From Erwinia oleae (GTDB taxonomy: Bacteria; Pseudomonadota; Gammaproteobacteria; Enterobacterales; Enterobacteriaceae): a stretch of DNA of 64,000 bases. The position numbers and the translations under genes were made by a program. How positions within the stretch are numbered: the stretch's first letter is position 1; every line of letters starts with the position of its first letter. The DNA is taken from the NCBI RefSeq assembly GCF_000770305.1, contig NZ_JNVB01000002.1, forward strand, positions 82,397 to 146,396. Direction: 5' to 3'. Shown piece by piece: positions 52,164 to 62,379 of this stretch. A model generated the notes under the pieces. It worked only from the letters and a program-made list of their open reading frames with translations, was not told the DNA's origin and made no database searches.

Positions 52164-53540
52164 ATGGCACTTTGGGGTGGACGTTTTACTCAGGCCGCAG
52201 ACCAGCGCTTTAAACTGTTTAACGACTCGCTGCGCTTCGACTATCGCCTGGCGGAGCAGGATATTGTCGGGTCCGTTGCCTGGTCCAAAGCGCTGGTAAC
52301 CGTTAATGTGTTGACCACGGAAGAGCAGCAGCAATTGGAAAGCGCGCTGAATACGCTGCTGGAAGAGGTGCGCGCCGACCCGCAGCAGATCCTCGAAAGC
52401 GATGCTGAAGATATTCACAGCTACGTGGAAGGCCGGTTGATCGATAAAGTGGGCGCGCTGGGTAAAAAACTGCATACCGGACGCAGCCGTAACGATCAGG
52501 TCGCCACCGATCTGAAGCTCTGGTGCAAGGCACAAGTCGGCGAATTGCTGATCGCCATCCGCCAGTTGCAGCAGGCGCTGGTCGCCACCGCCACAGCGAA
52601 TCAGGACGCGGTAATGCCTGGCTACACGCATCTTCAGCGCGCGCAGCCGGTGACGTTTGCGCACTGGTGCCTGGCCTACGTTGAGATGCTGGCGCGCGAT
52701 GAGAGTCGGCTCGAAGATACGCTGAAGCGACTGGACGTCAGCCCACTGGGCTGCGGCGCGCTGGCGGGAACGGCCTATGAGATTGACCGCGAGCAGCTGG
52801 CGGGCTGGTTAGGCTTCGCCTCCGCGACGCGTAACAGCCTGGATACCGTTTCTGACCGCGATCATGTGCTGGAACTGCTTTCCGACGCGTCCATCGGCAT
52901 GGTGCATCTGTCGCGTTTTGCTGAAGATCTGATTTTCTTCAATACCGGCGAGGCCGGATTTGTTGAGCTGTCTGACAAGGTTACCTCCGGCTCTTCGCTG
53001 ATGCCGCAGAAGAAAAACCCGGATGCGCTGGAGCTGATCCGCGGTAAATGCGGCCGCGTGCAGGGCGCGCTGACGGCGATGACCATGACGCTGAAGGGAT
53101 TGCCGCTGGCCTATAACAAGGACATGCAGGAAGACAAAGAAGGGCTGTTTGACGCGCTGGATACCTGGTCCGACTGCCTGCATATGGCGGCGCTGGTGCT
53201 GGACGGCATTCAGGTGAAGCGCCCGCGCTGTCAGGAAGCGGCAGAGCAGGGCTACGCGAACGCGACCGAACTGGCCGACTATCTGGTGGCGAAGGGCGTG
53301 CCGTTCCGCGAGGCGCATCATATCGTGGGGGAAGTGGTGGTCGCGGCAATCGCGCAGGGCATGGCGCTTGAAGCGTTGCCGCTCGGCGAATTACAGCGCT
53401 ACAGCAGCGTGATCGGTGATGATGTGTATGCGATTCTGTCGTTGCAGTCCTGCCTGGAGAAACGGAACGCAAAAGGCGGCGTTTCGCCTCAGCAGGTTTT
53501 GCAAGCCACAGGTGATGCAGAAGCCAGGCTCTGGCCTTGA
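52164..53540 (+). CDS. argH: Argininosuccinate lyase
   Basis: ArgH splits argininosuccinate to arginine and fumarate, the last step. The protein is 458 aa. The superfamily signature [20 protein letters not shown] near residue 280 contains the catalytic loop. [17 protein letters not shown] near 105 and [18 protein letters not shown] [16 protein letters not shown] near 155 complete the active site. A weak hairpin (GGGCGG/CCGCCC, 52106-52124) lies between argG and argH. It is the end of the arg operon. Confidence 0.97.
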   Translation: MALWGGRFTQAADQRFKLFNDSLRFDYRLAEQDIVGSVAWSKALVTVNVLTTEEQQQLESALNTLLEEVRADPQQILESDAEDIHSYVEGRLIDKVGALGKKLHTGRSRNDQVATDLKLWCKAQVGELLIAIRQLQQALVATATANQDAVMPGYTHLQRAQPVTFAHWCLAYVEMLARDESRLEDTLKRLDVSPLGCGALAGTAYEIDREQLAGWLGFASATRNSLDTVSDRDHVLELLSDASIGMVHLSRFAEDLIFFNTGEAGFVELSDKVTSGSSLMPQKKNPDALELIRGKCGRVQGALTAMTMTLKGLPLAYNKDMQEDKEGLFDALDTWSDCLHMAALVLDGIQVKRPRCQEAAEQGYANATELADYLVAKGVPFREAHHIVGEVVVAAIAQGMALEALPLGELQRYSSVIGDDVYAILSLQSCLEKRNAKGGVSPQQVLQATGDAEARLWP

Positions 53541-53771
53541 CAGTGCTGTGTTTTATTTGAGCTTAAATAATATACGGGCGTTAATCCGTTCTGGTGCGAA
53601 TGATACAATGCATGAGCACGTAGGATGAATGAAGAGTAAGGGATTTTTATTTACTAAATGGGGTGTTCGTTTTTTTAAATGAAAATTTCCGCATAGTGCT
53701 ATTATATGTTTTTGGAAATCATGGTATTTAAGGTTAACTATATTCGTTGGTGCTTGCAGGAAGTGTAAATA

Positions 53772-53800
53772 CCTGAGTCCGGTAAAGTTCCGGACTCAGG
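53772..53800. terminator. Long hairpin downstream of the microcin-like gene
   Basis: CCTGAGTCCGG (53772-53782) pairs perfectly over 11 bp with CCGGACTCAGG (53790-53800), with a 7-base loop. It lies 88 bases beyond the microcin-like stop and 231 bases beyond argH. Only a weak T-rich tract follows on the minus strand (TATTTACACTT). It may end transcripts from either side. The rest of the 348-base gap 53541-53888 is AT-rich with no convincing gene. Confidence 0.55.
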
Positions 53801-53888
53801 GCTCTCCTGCTTAACCGTCTGACATTGTGTCTTTGGTTAATGACAGAGATGCATGTAGACAGAATAAAAATTGAATGATTGTTCTGAA

Positions 53889-54224
53889 TTAATAATTTTT
53901 AAAGAGGTCGCCGCTTAAGATGCTGCTCATCACGTCACTCGCAAACTTACCGGCAGCGTCAGCACCAATAACTGCGCCATATAAAGCACCGCCGACACTA
54001 CCTAAGACTGCGCCGCCAATAAAGCCAACAAGGTTACCAAAAATGCCCATTCCAACGATACCGGCATGAGAACCGCCATAGCGTCCACCCAGGATGGCGC
54101 CGGCCCACATGGCGGAAACGCCTCCCATAATTGATGCGCCGATAGCTTCTTCAATATTCAGAAAAAAGTCATCGCCATAAGCACCGCTGACGTTCTGCAT
54201 TTCTTGAATGTTTAGTTCTCTCAT
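53889..54224 (-). CDS. Microcin-like peptide precursor with double-glycine-type leader
   Basis: This is a 111-aa small protein. The first 15 residues, MRELNIQEMQNVSGA, match the leader type of class II microcins (MccL and MccV leaders have the same spacing and a GA or GG end), which C39-peptidase ABC exporters cut. The predicted 96-aa mature part starts YGDDFFLNIEEAIGASIMGG. It is very rich in Gly and Ala with GxxxG-like patterns (GGVSAMWAGAILGG; GFIGGAVLGSVGGALYGAVIG), so it should insert in membranes. There is no Ser-rich siderophore-type tail. AGGA lies 9 bases before the ATG. No immunity gene, exporter or modification gene is adjacent. It is AT-richer than its surroundings. Other exported double-glycine peptides cannot be excluded. 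Confidence 0.7.
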   Translation of the reverse strand: MRELNIQEMQNVSGAYGDDFFLNIEEAIGASIMGGVSAMWAGAILGGRYGGSHAGIVGMGIFGNLVGFIGGAVLGSVGGALYGAVIGADAAGKFASDVMSSILSGDLFKNY

Positions 54225-54375
54225 TTTTATAATTCCTTTTTAAGTTAGTAACATTAGTCCAAAGTTTACAGGCATTTCTATCTTTTCTCGATTAGGAAAG
54301 CCAGAAGTATTTTCATCTAATATCTTCTGAAATAAAATAGTAAATATTCCAATTTATTAAATATTTTCATGGCAA

Positions 54376-54402
54376 AATCGCTCAATGCGTGAGCGTTTTT
54401 CT
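54376..54402. terminator. Bidirectional terminator-like hairpin upstream of the microcin-like gene
   Basis: CGCTCA (54379-54384) and TGAGCG (54390-54395) with a 5-base loop are flanked by AAAAT on the left and TTTTTCTTT on the right, so T-tracts follow on both strands. It would stop readthrough from the peroxiredoxin gene before the microcin-like gene. The remaining gap 54225-54375 should hold that gene's own promoter; no exact boxes are assigned. Confidence 0.6.
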
Positions 54403-54501
54403 TTATGGAAATATATGTTATTTATTAAATCGCAGAAGGAATGATTTTTTGTTAATTAATTTATTAACGGTTGGTTAATAAAAAGGAAGTATAAGTAGCT
54501 A

Positions 54502-54666
54502 ATGCCGATCAGTGAAGAATCGATTGATCGATTCAGTAACGGTGAAGGAGAGAAAGGGCGCCCAGAAGCGGTAAAAGGCAAATTGCATGAATACGGCAAA
54601 GCCCGGAAAATACAGCCAGTCAGTAGATTAACTGACCGGCATTACAGAATGACCGACTCTTTTTAA
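54502..54666 (+). CDS. Hypothetical 54-aa open reading frame
   Basis: This is a small frame from the ATG at 54502 to a TAA at 54664-54666, encoding a hydrophilic, charged peptide beginning MPISEESIDRFSNGEGEKGR. AAGGAAG lies 12 bases upstream, which is too far for a strong ribosome site. It has no recognised domain, no signal peptide and no membrane segment. It could be chance or a degraded remnant. It is listed only because it is the sole frame on this strand in the gap. Confidence 0.2.
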   Translation: MPISEESIDRFSNGEGEKGRPEAVKGKLHEYGKARKIQPVSRLTDRHYRMTDSF

Positions 54667-54672
54667 AAAGTT

Positions 54673-55404
54673 TTAAGCGAGTAAGAATTGCTCTAAATCG
54701 TCGCTGCCGCCGATATGACGTCCACCAATGTAAACCTGCGGCACGGTGGAACGGCCGGTAACGGCGCGCAGACTGACGGTAGTGGCATCCTGACCGAGCA
54801 CAATCTCTTCATACTGAATGCCGCGATCGTACAGCATCTGCTTAGCTTTGGCGCAGAACGAGCAGCCCGGCTTGGTAAACAGCGAAACGGACTCCTGCAC
54901 CTTGAATTCAGGCGCCAGATAGCGCAGCATGGTATCCGCATCTGACACTTCAAACGGGTCGCCCGGCTTGTTCGGCTCAACAAACATCTTTTCTACCACG
55001 CCGTTGCGTACCAGCATGGAGTAACGCCATGAGCGTGGACCAAAGCCCAAATCGGCTTTTTCAACCAGCATTTCCATGCCGCGCGTAAAGTCGCCGTTGC
55101 CATCAGGAATGAAGGTGATGTGCTCCGCATGCTGATCGGCTTTCCAGGCGTTCATCACGAAGGTGTCATTCACTGACACGCACAGAATGCTGTCCACGCC
55201 GTGCTTCTGGAAAACGCCCGCCAGTTCGTTATAACGCGGCAGGTGGCTTGACGAGCAGGTGGGCGTAAAGGCGCCGGGTAAAGAGAAGACGATAACCGTT
55301 TTGTCTTTGAACAGCTCGTCCGTGCTCACATCAATCCACCGGTCGCCCTGACGCGTATGAAAAATAACCTGTGGTACTGATTTACCTTCCTGAGTTGCAA
55401 ACAT
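54673..55404 (-). CDS. Peroxiredoxin-glutaredoxin hybrid (Prx5/Grx)
   Basis: This 243-aa fusion reduces peroxides and regenerates itself with glutathione through its own glutaredoxin domain. The N-terminal Prx5-type domain has the peroxidatic Cys50 in [18 protein letters not shown]. The C-terminal glutaredoxin has the CSFC motif at 181-184 ([16 protein letters not shown]), with [19 protein letters not shown] near the end. The ATG at 55404 is chosen for the family N-terminus. It is divergent from oxyR with 133 bases between. Control by OxyR is therefore very likely. In E. coli this place holds the small RNA gene oxyS. Confidence 0.95.
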   Translation of the reverse strand: MFATQEGKSVPQVIFHTRQGDRWIDVSTDELFKDKTVIVFSLPGAFTPTCSSSHLPRYNELAGVFQKHGVDSILCVSVNDTFVMNAWKADQHAEHITFIPDGNGDFTRGMEMLVEKADLGFGPRSWRYSMLVRNGVVEKMFVEPNKPGDPFEVSDADTMLRYLAPEFKVQESVSLFTKPGCSFCAKAKQMLYDRGIQYEEIVLGQDATTVSLRAVTGRSTVPQVYIGGRHIGGSDDLEQFLLA

Positions 55405-55537
55405 AGAACCTCTGAATGATGGTGTAAAAGGAGTCGTTCGATTTCTGTGGAACATTATTGAGGCCCGCGCTTGATAGGGATAATCGTTGGTTGCTATCCT
55501 ATTTATCGCTACGGACTATCGTGGCTCGGAGGATAAG
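55405..55537. promoter_or_regulatory. Divergent oxyR / peroxiredoxin control region
   Basis: The 133-base intergenic region holds ATAG- and CTAT-type tetramers (GATAGGGATAATC, GCTATCC) in the half next to oxyR. These fit the OxyR contact pattern only loosely. Autorepression of oxyR and oxidant activation of the peroxiredoxin gene are expected from context. Confidence 0.35.
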
Positions 55538-56458
55538 ATGAACATTCGCGATCTGGAATACCTTGTAGCGCTGGCGGAATTTCGCCATTTCCGCCGTGCG
55601 GCGGATGCCTGTCACGTCAGTCAGCCAACGCTGAGCGGGCAGATTCGTAAGCTGGAAGATGAGCTGGGCGTCATGCTGTTGGAACGTACCAGCCGTAAAG
55701 TGCTGTTTACCCAGGCCGGTTTATTGCTGGTGGATCAGGCCCGCACCGTATTACGCGAGGTCAAGGTGCTGAAAGAGATGGCCAGTCAACAGGGCGAAGA
55801 GATGTCCGGCCCGCTGCATATCGGCCTGATCCCTACCGTCGGCCCCTATTTGCTGCCGCAGATTGTGCCCATGCTGCACAAAACCTTTCCCAGGCTCGAG
55901 ATGTATCTGCATGAAGCGCAAACGCAGCAGCTTCTGGCGCAGCTCGACAGTGGCAAACTCGACTGTGCCATTCTGGCGCTGGTCAAAGAGTCAGAGGCGT
56001 TTATTGAAGTGCCGCTGTTTGATGAACCGATGAGGCTGGCGATCTATCAGGATCACCCGTGGCACGATCGCGACCGTGTGCCGATGGCCGATCTGGCTGG
56101 CGAAAAACTGTTGATGCTGGAGGACGGGCACTGCCTGCGCGATCAGGCGATGGGGTTTTGTTTCCAGGCGGGCGCCGACGAAGACAAACACTTCCGCGCC
56201 ACGAGCCTGGAGACGCTGCGCAATATGGTTGCCGCAGGCAGCGGCATTACGCTACTGCCGGCCCTGGCCGTACCAAAGGAGCGCGTACGCGATGGCGTTT
56301 GTTATCTTACGTGTCACAAACCGGAGCCACAGCGCACTATCGCGCTGGTCTATCGTCCCGGTTCGCCACTGCGCAGCCGCTATGAGCAGCTGGCAGAGGC
56401 AATTCGCAAGCACATGCAGGATAGCATGGCGTTAAAACAGCCGGTTCAGACCGTTTAA
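55538..56458 (+). CDS. oxyR: Hydrogen peroxide-sensing regulator OxyR
   Basis: OxyR is a LysR-family activator switched on by a disulfide. The protein is 306 aa. The helix-turn-helix [20 protein letters not shown] lies at residues 14-33. The redox cysteines are Cys199 and Cys208 ([13 protein letters not shown]), exactly the E. coli numbering. The ATG at 55538 follows GGAGGATAAG. The last 27 bases overlap the 3' end of the convergent sthA gene. It is divergent from the peroxiredoxin-glutaredoxin gene. Confidence 0.98.
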   Translation: MNIRDLEYLVALAEFRHFRRAADACHVSQPTLSGQIRKLEDELGVMLLERTSRKVLFTQAGLLLVDQARTVLREVKVLKEMASQQGEEMSGPLHIGLIPTVGPYLLPQIVPMLHKTFPRLEMYLHEAQTQQLLAQLDSGKLDCAILALVKESEAFIEVPLFDEPMRLAIYQDHPWHDRDRVPMADLAGEKLLMLEDGHCLRDQAMGFCFQAGADEDKHFRATSLETLRNMVAAGSGITLLPALAVPKERVRDGVCYLTCHKPEPQRTIALVYRPGSPLRSRYEQLAEAIRKHMQDSMALKQPVQTV

Positions 56459-57832
56459 GGCCGCCACGCGATAGGCTTCGGCCATGGTGGGATAATTGAA
56501 GGTGGTATTAACGAAGTATTCGATCGTGTTGCCACCGTTTTTCTGCTCCATGATGGCCTGGCCGATGTGCACGATCTCCGCCGCGTGTTCGCCGAAGCAG
56601 TGAATGCCGAGGATCTCTTTGGTTTCACGGTGGAAAAGGATTTTCAGACTGCCCACGTTCATACCGATGATCTGCGCGCGCGCCAGATGCTTGAACTGCG
56701 CGCGACCCACTTCATAAGGCACTTTCATCGCCGTTAGCTGCTGTTCGGTTTTGCCGACGGAGCTGATTTCAGGAATGGTGTAAATCCCGGTAGGAATATC
56801 TTCAATCAGATGCGCGTTGGCTTCGCCTTTGATCAATGCCTGTGCGGCGAGGCGTCCCTGATCGTAGGCGGCTGACGCCAGGCTCGGGTAACCAATGACG
56901 TCGCCTACCGCATAAATATGCGGCTGCGCCGTCTGGTACATGCTGTTCACCTTGAGCAGACCGCGGCCGTCGGCTTCCAGACCCACATTTTCAAGAGAGA
57001 GCGAGTCGGTGTTGCCGGTGCGCCCGTTGGCATAGAGCAGGCAGTCGGCTTTGACTTTTTTACCCGACTTCAAATGCACGATCACGCCGTCGCTGACGCC
57101 TTCGATTTTCTCAAATTCTTCGTTATGGCGGATGACCACGCCGTTGTTCCAGAAGTGATAAGAAAGCGAGTCCGAAATCTCCTGATCGAGAAAGGCCAAC
57201 AGATGGTCGCGCGTGTTGATCAGGTCAACTTTGACCCCCAGTCCGCGAAAAATCGACGCATATTCGCAGCCGATCACGCCGGCGCCGTAAATAATTACGT
57301 GGCTGGGTTCGTGATGAAGATCGAGAATGGAGTCGCTGTCGTAAATGCGCGAATGCGTAAAGTCCACTTCCGGCGGACGATAAGGCCGCGAGCCGCAGGC
57401 AATAACAAATTTCCCGGCGGTCAGGCGTTCGACGGAGCCGTCATGCGCTTTAATTTCCAGCGTGTTCGCGTCCAGAAAGCGTGCGTCGCCCTGATAGAGC
57501 GCACAGCGATTGCGTTCATAAAAACCCTGACGCATCCGGGTTTGCTGGCTGATGACGTTTTCAGTGTGGGTCAGAATATCTGCAAAGGAAGAGCGCAGAA
57601 GGCGGCTGTGATCGCTGTAGAGTGGATTCTGGTTAAATTCGATAATACGGCTGACGGCGTGGCGTAGCGCCTTGGAGGGGATGGTTCCCCAATGGGTACA
57701 GCCGCCGCCGATGTTGTGATAACGCTCAATGACAGCGATACGCGCGCCCTGTTTCAGCAGGCCCATTGCAGCACCTTCGCCGCCGGGACCGGAACCGATC
57801 ACAATGGCGTCGTAATCATAAGAGTTTGACAT
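56432..57832 (-). CDS. sthA: Soluble pyridine nucleotide transhydrogenase
   Basis: SthA moves reducing equivalents from NADPH to NAD+ with FAD and balances the two pools. The protein is 466 aa, as in E. coli. The FAD motif is [36 protein letters not shown] shows that the second active-site cysteine of related disulfide reductases is absent, as is normal for this enzyme. [20 protein letters not shown] binds NAD. The ATG at 57832 (AGGA 9 bases upstream) is preferred over one 6 bases earlier. It overlaps oxyR tail to tail. Confidence 0.97.
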   Translation of the reverse strand: MSNSYDYDAIVIGSGPGGEGAAMGLLKQGARIAVIERYHNIGGGCTHWGTIPSKALRHAVSRIIEFNQNPLYSDHSRLLRSSFADILTHTENVISQQTRMRQGFYERNRCALYQGDARFLDANTLEIKAHDGSVERLTAGKFVIACGSRPYRPPEVDFTHSRIYDSDSILDLHHEPSHVIIYGAGVIGCEYASIFRGLGVKVDLINTRDHLLAFLDQEISDSLSYHFWNNGVVIRHNEEFEKIEGVSDGVIVHLKSGKKVKADCLLYANGRTGNTDSLSLENVGLEADGRGLLKVNSMYQTAQPHIYAVGDVIGYPSLASAAYDQGRLAAQALIKGEANAHLIEDIPTGIYTIPEISSVGKTEQQLTAMKVPYEVGRAQFKHLARAQIIGMNVGSLKILFHRETKEILGIHCFGEHAAEIVHIGQAIMEQKNGGNTIEYFVNTTFNYPTMAEAYRVAALNGLNRLF

Positions 57833-58023
57833 ACTCATGCGTCCTGGTTCTTATACAAATTTTCAACGAGATTCTAACATCTCCTTGACCACTTCCCAAT
57901 TCAATCGCCTTTTTTTGCCATTAATTGTTCAGAAAAAAGGTTAACAGGGGCTCACAAAGTGATACCGCTGTTCGCTGAAATTTTTGTTATAGTGCCTGCA
58001 TGAAAGCAATAACAGGCAGAATA

Positions 58024-58665
58024 ATGGGCGTCAGAGCGCAGCAAAAAGAACGAACTCGGCGTACGCTGATTGAGGCCGCATTCAGTCAGCTCAGCGCTGA
58101 GCGAAGTTTCGCCAGTCTCAGCCTGCGCGAAGTGGCGCGTGAAGCCGGGATCGCGCCAACCTCATTTTACCGTCACTTTCGCGATGTTGATGAATTAGGT
58201 CTGACAATGGTAGACGAAAGCGGCCTGATGCTTCGTCAACTGATGCGCCAGGCGCGCCAGCGTATCGCCAAAGGCGGCAGCGTTATTCGCACCTCTGTCG
58301 CCACGTTTATGGAATTTATCGGCGATAATCCCAATGCGTTCCGCCTGTTACTGCGCGAACGCTCAGGGACTTCGGCGGCATTTCGTGCGGCGGTTGCCCG
58401 TGAAATTCAACACTTTATTGCTGAACTGGCCGACTATCTGGAAATTGAAAACCGGATGCCGCGCAGTTTTACGGAAGCGCAGGCCGAAGCGATGGTGATT
58501 ATTGTGTTTAACGCTGGCGCAGAGGCGCTTGATATTGACGCCGCTCAGCGCCGCCAATTGGAAGAGCGGCTGGTATTGCAGCTCCGGATGATTTCCAAAG
58601 GCGCATATTACTGGTATCGACGTGAACAGGAGAGGCTGGCGGTTACGCTGGAATCCCATGACTAA
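58024..58665 (+). CDS. fabR: FabR, TetR-family repressor of unsaturated fatty acid synthesis
   Basis: FabR represses fabA and fabB in response to the pool of acyl-ACP/CoA and tunes membrane unsaturation. The protein is 213 aa from the ATG at 58024, beginning [20 protein letters not shown]. The helix-turn-helix is [20 protein letters not shown] near residue 35. An ATG 24 bases upstream is possible but lacks a ribosome site. yijD follows after 11 bases in the same direction, so they probably form an operon, as in E. coli. Confidence 0.95.
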   Translation: MGVRAQQKERTRRTLIEAAFSQLSAERSFASLSLREVAREAGIAPTSFYRHFRDVDELGLTMVDESGLMLRQLMRQARQRIAKGGSVIRTSVATFMEFIGDNPNAFRLLLRERSGTSAAFRAAVAREIQHFIAELADYLEIENRMPRSFTEAQAEAMVIIVFNAGAEALDIDAAQRRQLEERLVLQLRMISKGAYYWYRREQERLAVTLESHD

Positions 58666-58676
58666 AGGACAGAGAC

Positions 58677-59030
58677 ATGAGTTTAGCCCCAAATCGTGAC
58701 AGAGGGACGCTGCTGCTGTCTTTTCTGGTCGGCCTGTCGGTTAATGGCACATTTTCCGTGCTGTTCAGTGCCTGGGTGCCGTTCTCCGTGTTTCCGCTTA
58801 TTGCGCTGGGTCTGTCGGCCTGGTGCCTCCATCAGCGCTATCTTAATCGCTCAATGCCCAACGGCATGCCATCGCTGGCTGCGGCGTTTTTCCTGCTGGG
58901 CATTCTGCTCTACAGCGCCGTGGTGCGGGCGGAGTATCCGCAAATCGGCTCCAATTTCGTGCCGACGACCCTGATGGTGGCGCTGGTTTTCTGGATTGGC
59001 CTCAGGATCAGGTCGCGCAGAGGCGAATGA
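58677..59030 (+). CDS. yijD: YijD, DUF1422 inner membrane protein
   Basis: This is a 117-aa protein of unknown function with about four hydrophobic segments. The conserved stretches are [37 protein letters not shown] and [15 protein letters not shown]. It matches E. coli YijD (119 aa) and follows fabR, with which it is probably co-transcribed. It converges on trmA with only four bases between the stops. Confidence 0.92.
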   Translation: MSLAPNRDRGTLLLSFLVGLSVNGTFSVLFSAWVPFSVFPLIALGLSAWCLHQRYLNRSMPNGMPSLAAAFFLLGILLYSAVVRAEYPQIGSNFVPTTLMVALVFWIGLRIRSRRGE

Positions 59031-59034
59031 AACG

Positions 59035-60138
59035 TCAGCTTTTCCGCGTCAGCAGCACGCCACACTCCATATGGTGGGTGTAGGGGAACTGATCGAACAG
59101 CGCCAGACGCGTTACTTCGTGCGTGACGGCGAGCGTTTCCAGATTGGCGCACAGCGTTTCCGGGTTGCAGGAGATATACAGGATGCGTGGATACGCCTGT
59201 ACCATTTTCACCGTTTCCTCATCCAGCCCGCTGCGCGGCGGATCGACAAAAATCGTTTCGCACTGGTAGCTGCTGAGATCGATGCCCTCCAGACGGTTGA
59301 ACGAGCGTACGCCATTCATCGCCTGCGTAAACTCTTCCGCCGCCATGCGAATAATCTGCACGTTGTCGATATTATTGACCGCAATATTATACTGCGCCGA
59401 AGCCACCGACGGCTTGGCGATCTCCGTGGCCAGCACGCGCCGGAAGTTGCGCGCCAGCGCCAGTGAAAAGTTACCGTTGCCGCAGTAAAGCTCAAGGAGA
59501 TCGCCGTTGGCGTCTTTTGTCACGTCCAGTGCCCACTCCAGCATCTGGATATTTACCGCGGCGTTAGGCTGCGTAAAACTGTTCTCTATTTGACGATAAA
59601 CCATCTCTTTCCCGGCAACCGGCAGGCGTTCGTCAACAAAATCCCTGTCGAGGCAGATTTTGGTTTTGGTGGCGCGCCCAATTAAATGGACGTCGAAGCC
59701 CTGCGCACGCAGCATATCCCGCAACTGCGTTGCCGCCTGGCGCCACTCGTCGGTCAGCGCCCGGTGATAGAGCATCGATACGAGAATTTGATTGCTCATG
59801 GTAGAGAGATAGTCAAGCTGGAAAAGCTTGTGGCGCAGAACCGGCTCATCACGCAGCGCTGCGATCATCTGCGGCATCAGATCGTTGATTAACCGGCTGG
59901 CGGCGGGAAAGCGGTCTACCCGAATACGCTGACGGGTCTGCTGGTCAAAGATGATGTGATAAAGATCGTCTCCATCGTGCCAGAGGCGGAACTCGGCGCG
60001 CATCCGGTAGTGGCTGTCCGGCGAACGAAAAACCTCGACGTTTTGCGCAGTGAAAGGCGTCATCAGCGTTTTCAGCCGGACAACTTTCTCCTCAAGTTGG
60101 GCATCGTAGCGTTCTGTCGGCAGCTTTTCGGGGGTCAT
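59035..60138 (-). CDS. trmA: tRNA (uracil-5-)-methyltransferase
   Basis: TrmA makes the universal m5U54 (ribothymidine) in the T-loop of tRNA with SAM. The protein is 367 aa (E. coli 366). The SAM-binding motif is [15 protein letters not shown] near residue 215. [15 protein letters not shown] near 300 and the catalytic cysteine in [15 protein letters not shown] near 325 are clear. The C-terminus ends [16 protein letters not shown]. It is divergent from the btuB leader and convergent with yijD. Confidence 0.97.
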   Translation of the reverse strand: MTPEKLPTERYDAQLEEKVVRLKTLMTPFTAQNVEVFRSPDSHYRMRAEFRLWHDGDDLYHIIFDQQTRQRIRVDRFPAASRLINDLMPQMIAALRDEPVLRHKLFQLDYLSTMSNQILVSMLYHRALTDEWRQAATQLRDMLRAQGFDVHLIGRATKTKICLDRDFVDERLPVAGKEMVYRQIENSFTQPNAAVNIQMLEWALDVTKDANGDLLELYCGNGNFSLALARNFRRVLATEIAKPSVASAQYNIAVNNIDNVQIIRMAAEEFTQAMNGVRSFNRLEGIDLSSYQCETIFVDPPRSGLDEETVKMVQAYPRILYISCNPETLCANLETLAVTHEVTRLALFDQFPYTHHMECGVLLTRKS

Positions 60139-60265
60139 TTTCTGTCCTGATGGGTTGCGGCTTTATTGCCCGGCGATTGTAGGGATTCATCGGGCAATGT
60201 CCAGCGTTGTCCATGCGCAGCCCGCTTCCGACGTCTGGATTTTCCGCCGTTTTGAACATAAGATG

Positions 60266-60421
60266 CGCTGCCGGCCTTTTACGAGTTAAAAGGGAATCCA
60301 GTGCAAAGCTGGAGCTGACGCGCAGCGGTAGGGAATGTCGTGGTGATTGCTGATGCAGACACTGTCTTTCGACGGGAAGTCTTCGCCATTTATGATTCCG
60401 AGCCCGAAGACCTGCCGGCGT
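60266..60421 (+). ncRNA. Cobalamin riboswitch of btuB
   Basis: The btuB leader shows the conserved parts of the adenosylcobalamin aptamer in order. A TTAAAAGGGAA segment lies near 60286, and CTGACGCGCAGCGGT near 60315. GGGAAG lies near 60374. The B12 box AGCCCGAAGACCTGCCGG ends near 60418. The outer strand GCTGCCGGC near 60266 fits the family layout. Bound cobalamin blocks btuB translation or transcription in relatives. The leader continues 83 bases to the start codon. The edges are approximate. Confidence 0.92.
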
Positions 60422-60504
60422 TACGTCGCACTTCATATGATTATCGCGTGCTATTGATCGTATGCCTGCGGCATCCTGCACGATTTTTTGGATGCTTTGT
60501 CACA

Positions 60505-62379
60505 ATGAAAAAGAATAACACCACGCTGTTGGCATTCGGCGCAACGGCGATTTCCCTCTGGGCGCAAAACGGCTTCGCGCAGGATGCGCAGGGAACGCTG
60601 GTCACCACCGCCAGCCGTTTCGCCGAACCGGTTTCTTCCGTGCTGGCGCCCACGTCCGTCGTTACGCGCGAAGAGATTGACCGCTGGCAGTCAAAAAGCG
60701 TGGCGGACGTGATGCGTCGCCTGCCCGGCGTCGATATCGCACAGAATGGCGGGCTGGGACAGCAAAGTTCGCTGTTCATTCGCGGTACAGAATCCCGCCA
60801 CGTGCTGGTGCTGGTCGATGGCGTGCGCCTGAATCAGGCAGGCATTAGCGGCTCTTCCGACCTCAGCCAGATCCCCATTTCTCTTGTGCAGCGTATCGAG
60901 TACGTGCGCGGCGCGCGGTCTGCAGTCTACGGTTCGGATGCGATCGGCGGCGTAGTGAATATTATTACCGGTCGCGATAAGCCTGGTACGACGCTCTCGG
61001 CAGGTACGGGCTCTAACGGCTATCAGGCCTACGACGGTTCCACGCAGCAAATGCCCGGCAACGACACGCGCGTAACGCTGGCCGGAAACTACACCTATAC
61101 CAAAGGGTTTGACGTGGTGGCGAATTACCCCGACGCCTTTGGCGATACGCCACAGAAAGACCGGGACGGTTTCATGAGCAAGGCGCTCTATGGCGCTATC
61201 GAGCAGCAGTTTAATGACGAATTCAGCGGTTTTGTTCGTGGATATGGATTTGATAACCGTACGGCCTATGACGGCAGCCCGACCTATGTTCAGCCCGATA
61301 CGTTTGTGGATACGCGACAGCTTTACAGCCAGACGTGGGACAGCGGGCTGAAATACAGTAATGGCGATTACTCTTCCCGGCTTGTTGCCAGCTACAGTCA
61401 TGCGAAAGATTATAATTACAGCCCGGATTTGGGGCGTTACGCCTCTTCCGCCTCGTTGGATGATTCTCAACAGTATAATTTGCAATGGGGCAACAATGTT
61501 GCCATCGGCAACGGCAGCGTAAGCGGCGGTATTGACTGGCAGAAACAAACTATCGAACCCGGCACGGCCTATGTGAATGACAGCCGCGAAGTTACCAACA
61601 CCGGACTTTATGCTACTGCCCAGCAAAAAGCAGGAACGGTTACGCTCGAAGGCGCTCTTCGCGGCGATGACCATTCTGAATTCGGCTGGCATGAAACCTG
61701 GCAAACCAGCGCTGCCTGGGAATTCGTTGAAGGCTATCGTCTGCTCACCAGTTACGGCACCGCCTTTAAAGCGCCAACGCTCGGCCAGCTCTATGGTTCT
61801 TTTGGCGGCAACCGCGATCTCAATCCTGAAGAGAGCAAGCAGTGGGAAGCGGGCGTTGAAGGGCTTACGGGGCCTGTCAGCTGGCATCTTTCCGGCTACA
61901 AAAACCTCATCGACAGCCTGATTGATTATAATTCGGCAACAAATAATTATTTCAATGTTAATAAGGCTGCAATCAAGGGGCTTGAAGCAACCGCCTCTTT
62001 TGATACCGGGCCGGTAACGCATCAGCTCTCTTATGACTACATTGATGCGCGTAATGCTGAAACAGATGAAATCCTCCTTCGCCGTGCTAAGCAGCAGGTG
62101 AAATATCAGTTGGACTGGACGCTTTATGATTTCGACTGGGCAGTCAGCTATCACTATTCAGGACAGCGCTACGATCGGCAATATGCGCAAAATCCTGACG
62201 GTGATATCGTTAAGCTCGGCGGCGTGAGCCTGTGGGATCTCGCCGTTTCATATCCGGTCACGTCTCAACTGATCGTTCGTGGTAGAATCGCCAACCTGTT
62301 CGATAAAGATTACGAGACAGTTTATGGCTATCAAACTGCGGGACGAGAGTATTACCTTACCGGCAGCTATACCTTCTGA
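60505..62379 (+). CDS. btuB: Vitamin B12 outer-membrane transporter BtuB
   Basis: BtuB is a TonB-dependent 22-strand barrel that imports cobalamin. The protein is 624 aa (E. coli 614). A signal peptide (1-25, ending NGFA) is followed by a TonB box region [10 protein letters not shown]. The plug domain contains [13 protein letters not shown] and [20 protein letters not shown]. The barrel ends with the aromatic TGSYTF. The ATG at 60505 begins the signal peptide; the frame extends upstream into the riboswitch and was not used. The last 56 bases overlap murI. Confidence 0.97.
   Translation: MKKNNTTLLAFGATAISLWAQNGFAQDAQGTLVTTASRFAEPVSSVLAPTSVVTREEIDRWQSKSVADVMRRLPGVDIAQNGGLGQQSSLFIRGTESRHVLVLVDGVRLNQAGISGSSDLSQIPISLVQRIEYVRGARSAVYGSDAIGGVVNIITGRDKPGTTLSAGTGSNGYQAYDGSTQQMPGNDTRVTLAGNYTYTKGFDVVANYPDAFGDTPQKDRDGFMSKALYGAIEQQFNDEFSGFVRGYGFDNRTAYDGSPTYVQPDTFVDTRQLYSQTWDSGLKYSNGDYSSRLVASYSHAKDYNYSPDLGRYASSASLDDSQQYNLQWGNNVAIGNGSVSGGIDWQKQTIEPGTAYVNDSREVTNTGLYATAQQKAGTVTLEGALRGDDHSEFGWHETWQTSAAWEFVEGYRLLTSYGTAFKAPTLGQLYGSFGGNRDLNPEESKQWEAGVEGLTGPVSWHLSGYKNLIDSLIDYNSATNNYFNVNKAAIKGLEATASFDTGPVTHQLSYDYIDARNAETDEILLRRAKQQVKYQLDWTLYDFDWAVSYHYSGQRYDRQYAQNPDGDIVKLGGVSLWDLAVSYPVTSQLIVRGRIANLFDKDYETVYGYQTAGREYYLTGSYTF

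Noticed and set aside
53541..53888. Search for an oxyS-like RNA or an immunity gene after argH
   Set aside because: Only an 11-bp hairpin and AT-rich sequence are seen; no resemblance to OxyS was recognised and no convincing frame exists.
60691..62154. Long minus-strand open frame (487 codons) opposite btuB
   Set aside because: It lies wholly inside the clear btuB gene; its composition is that of a mirror frame and no domain is recognisable.
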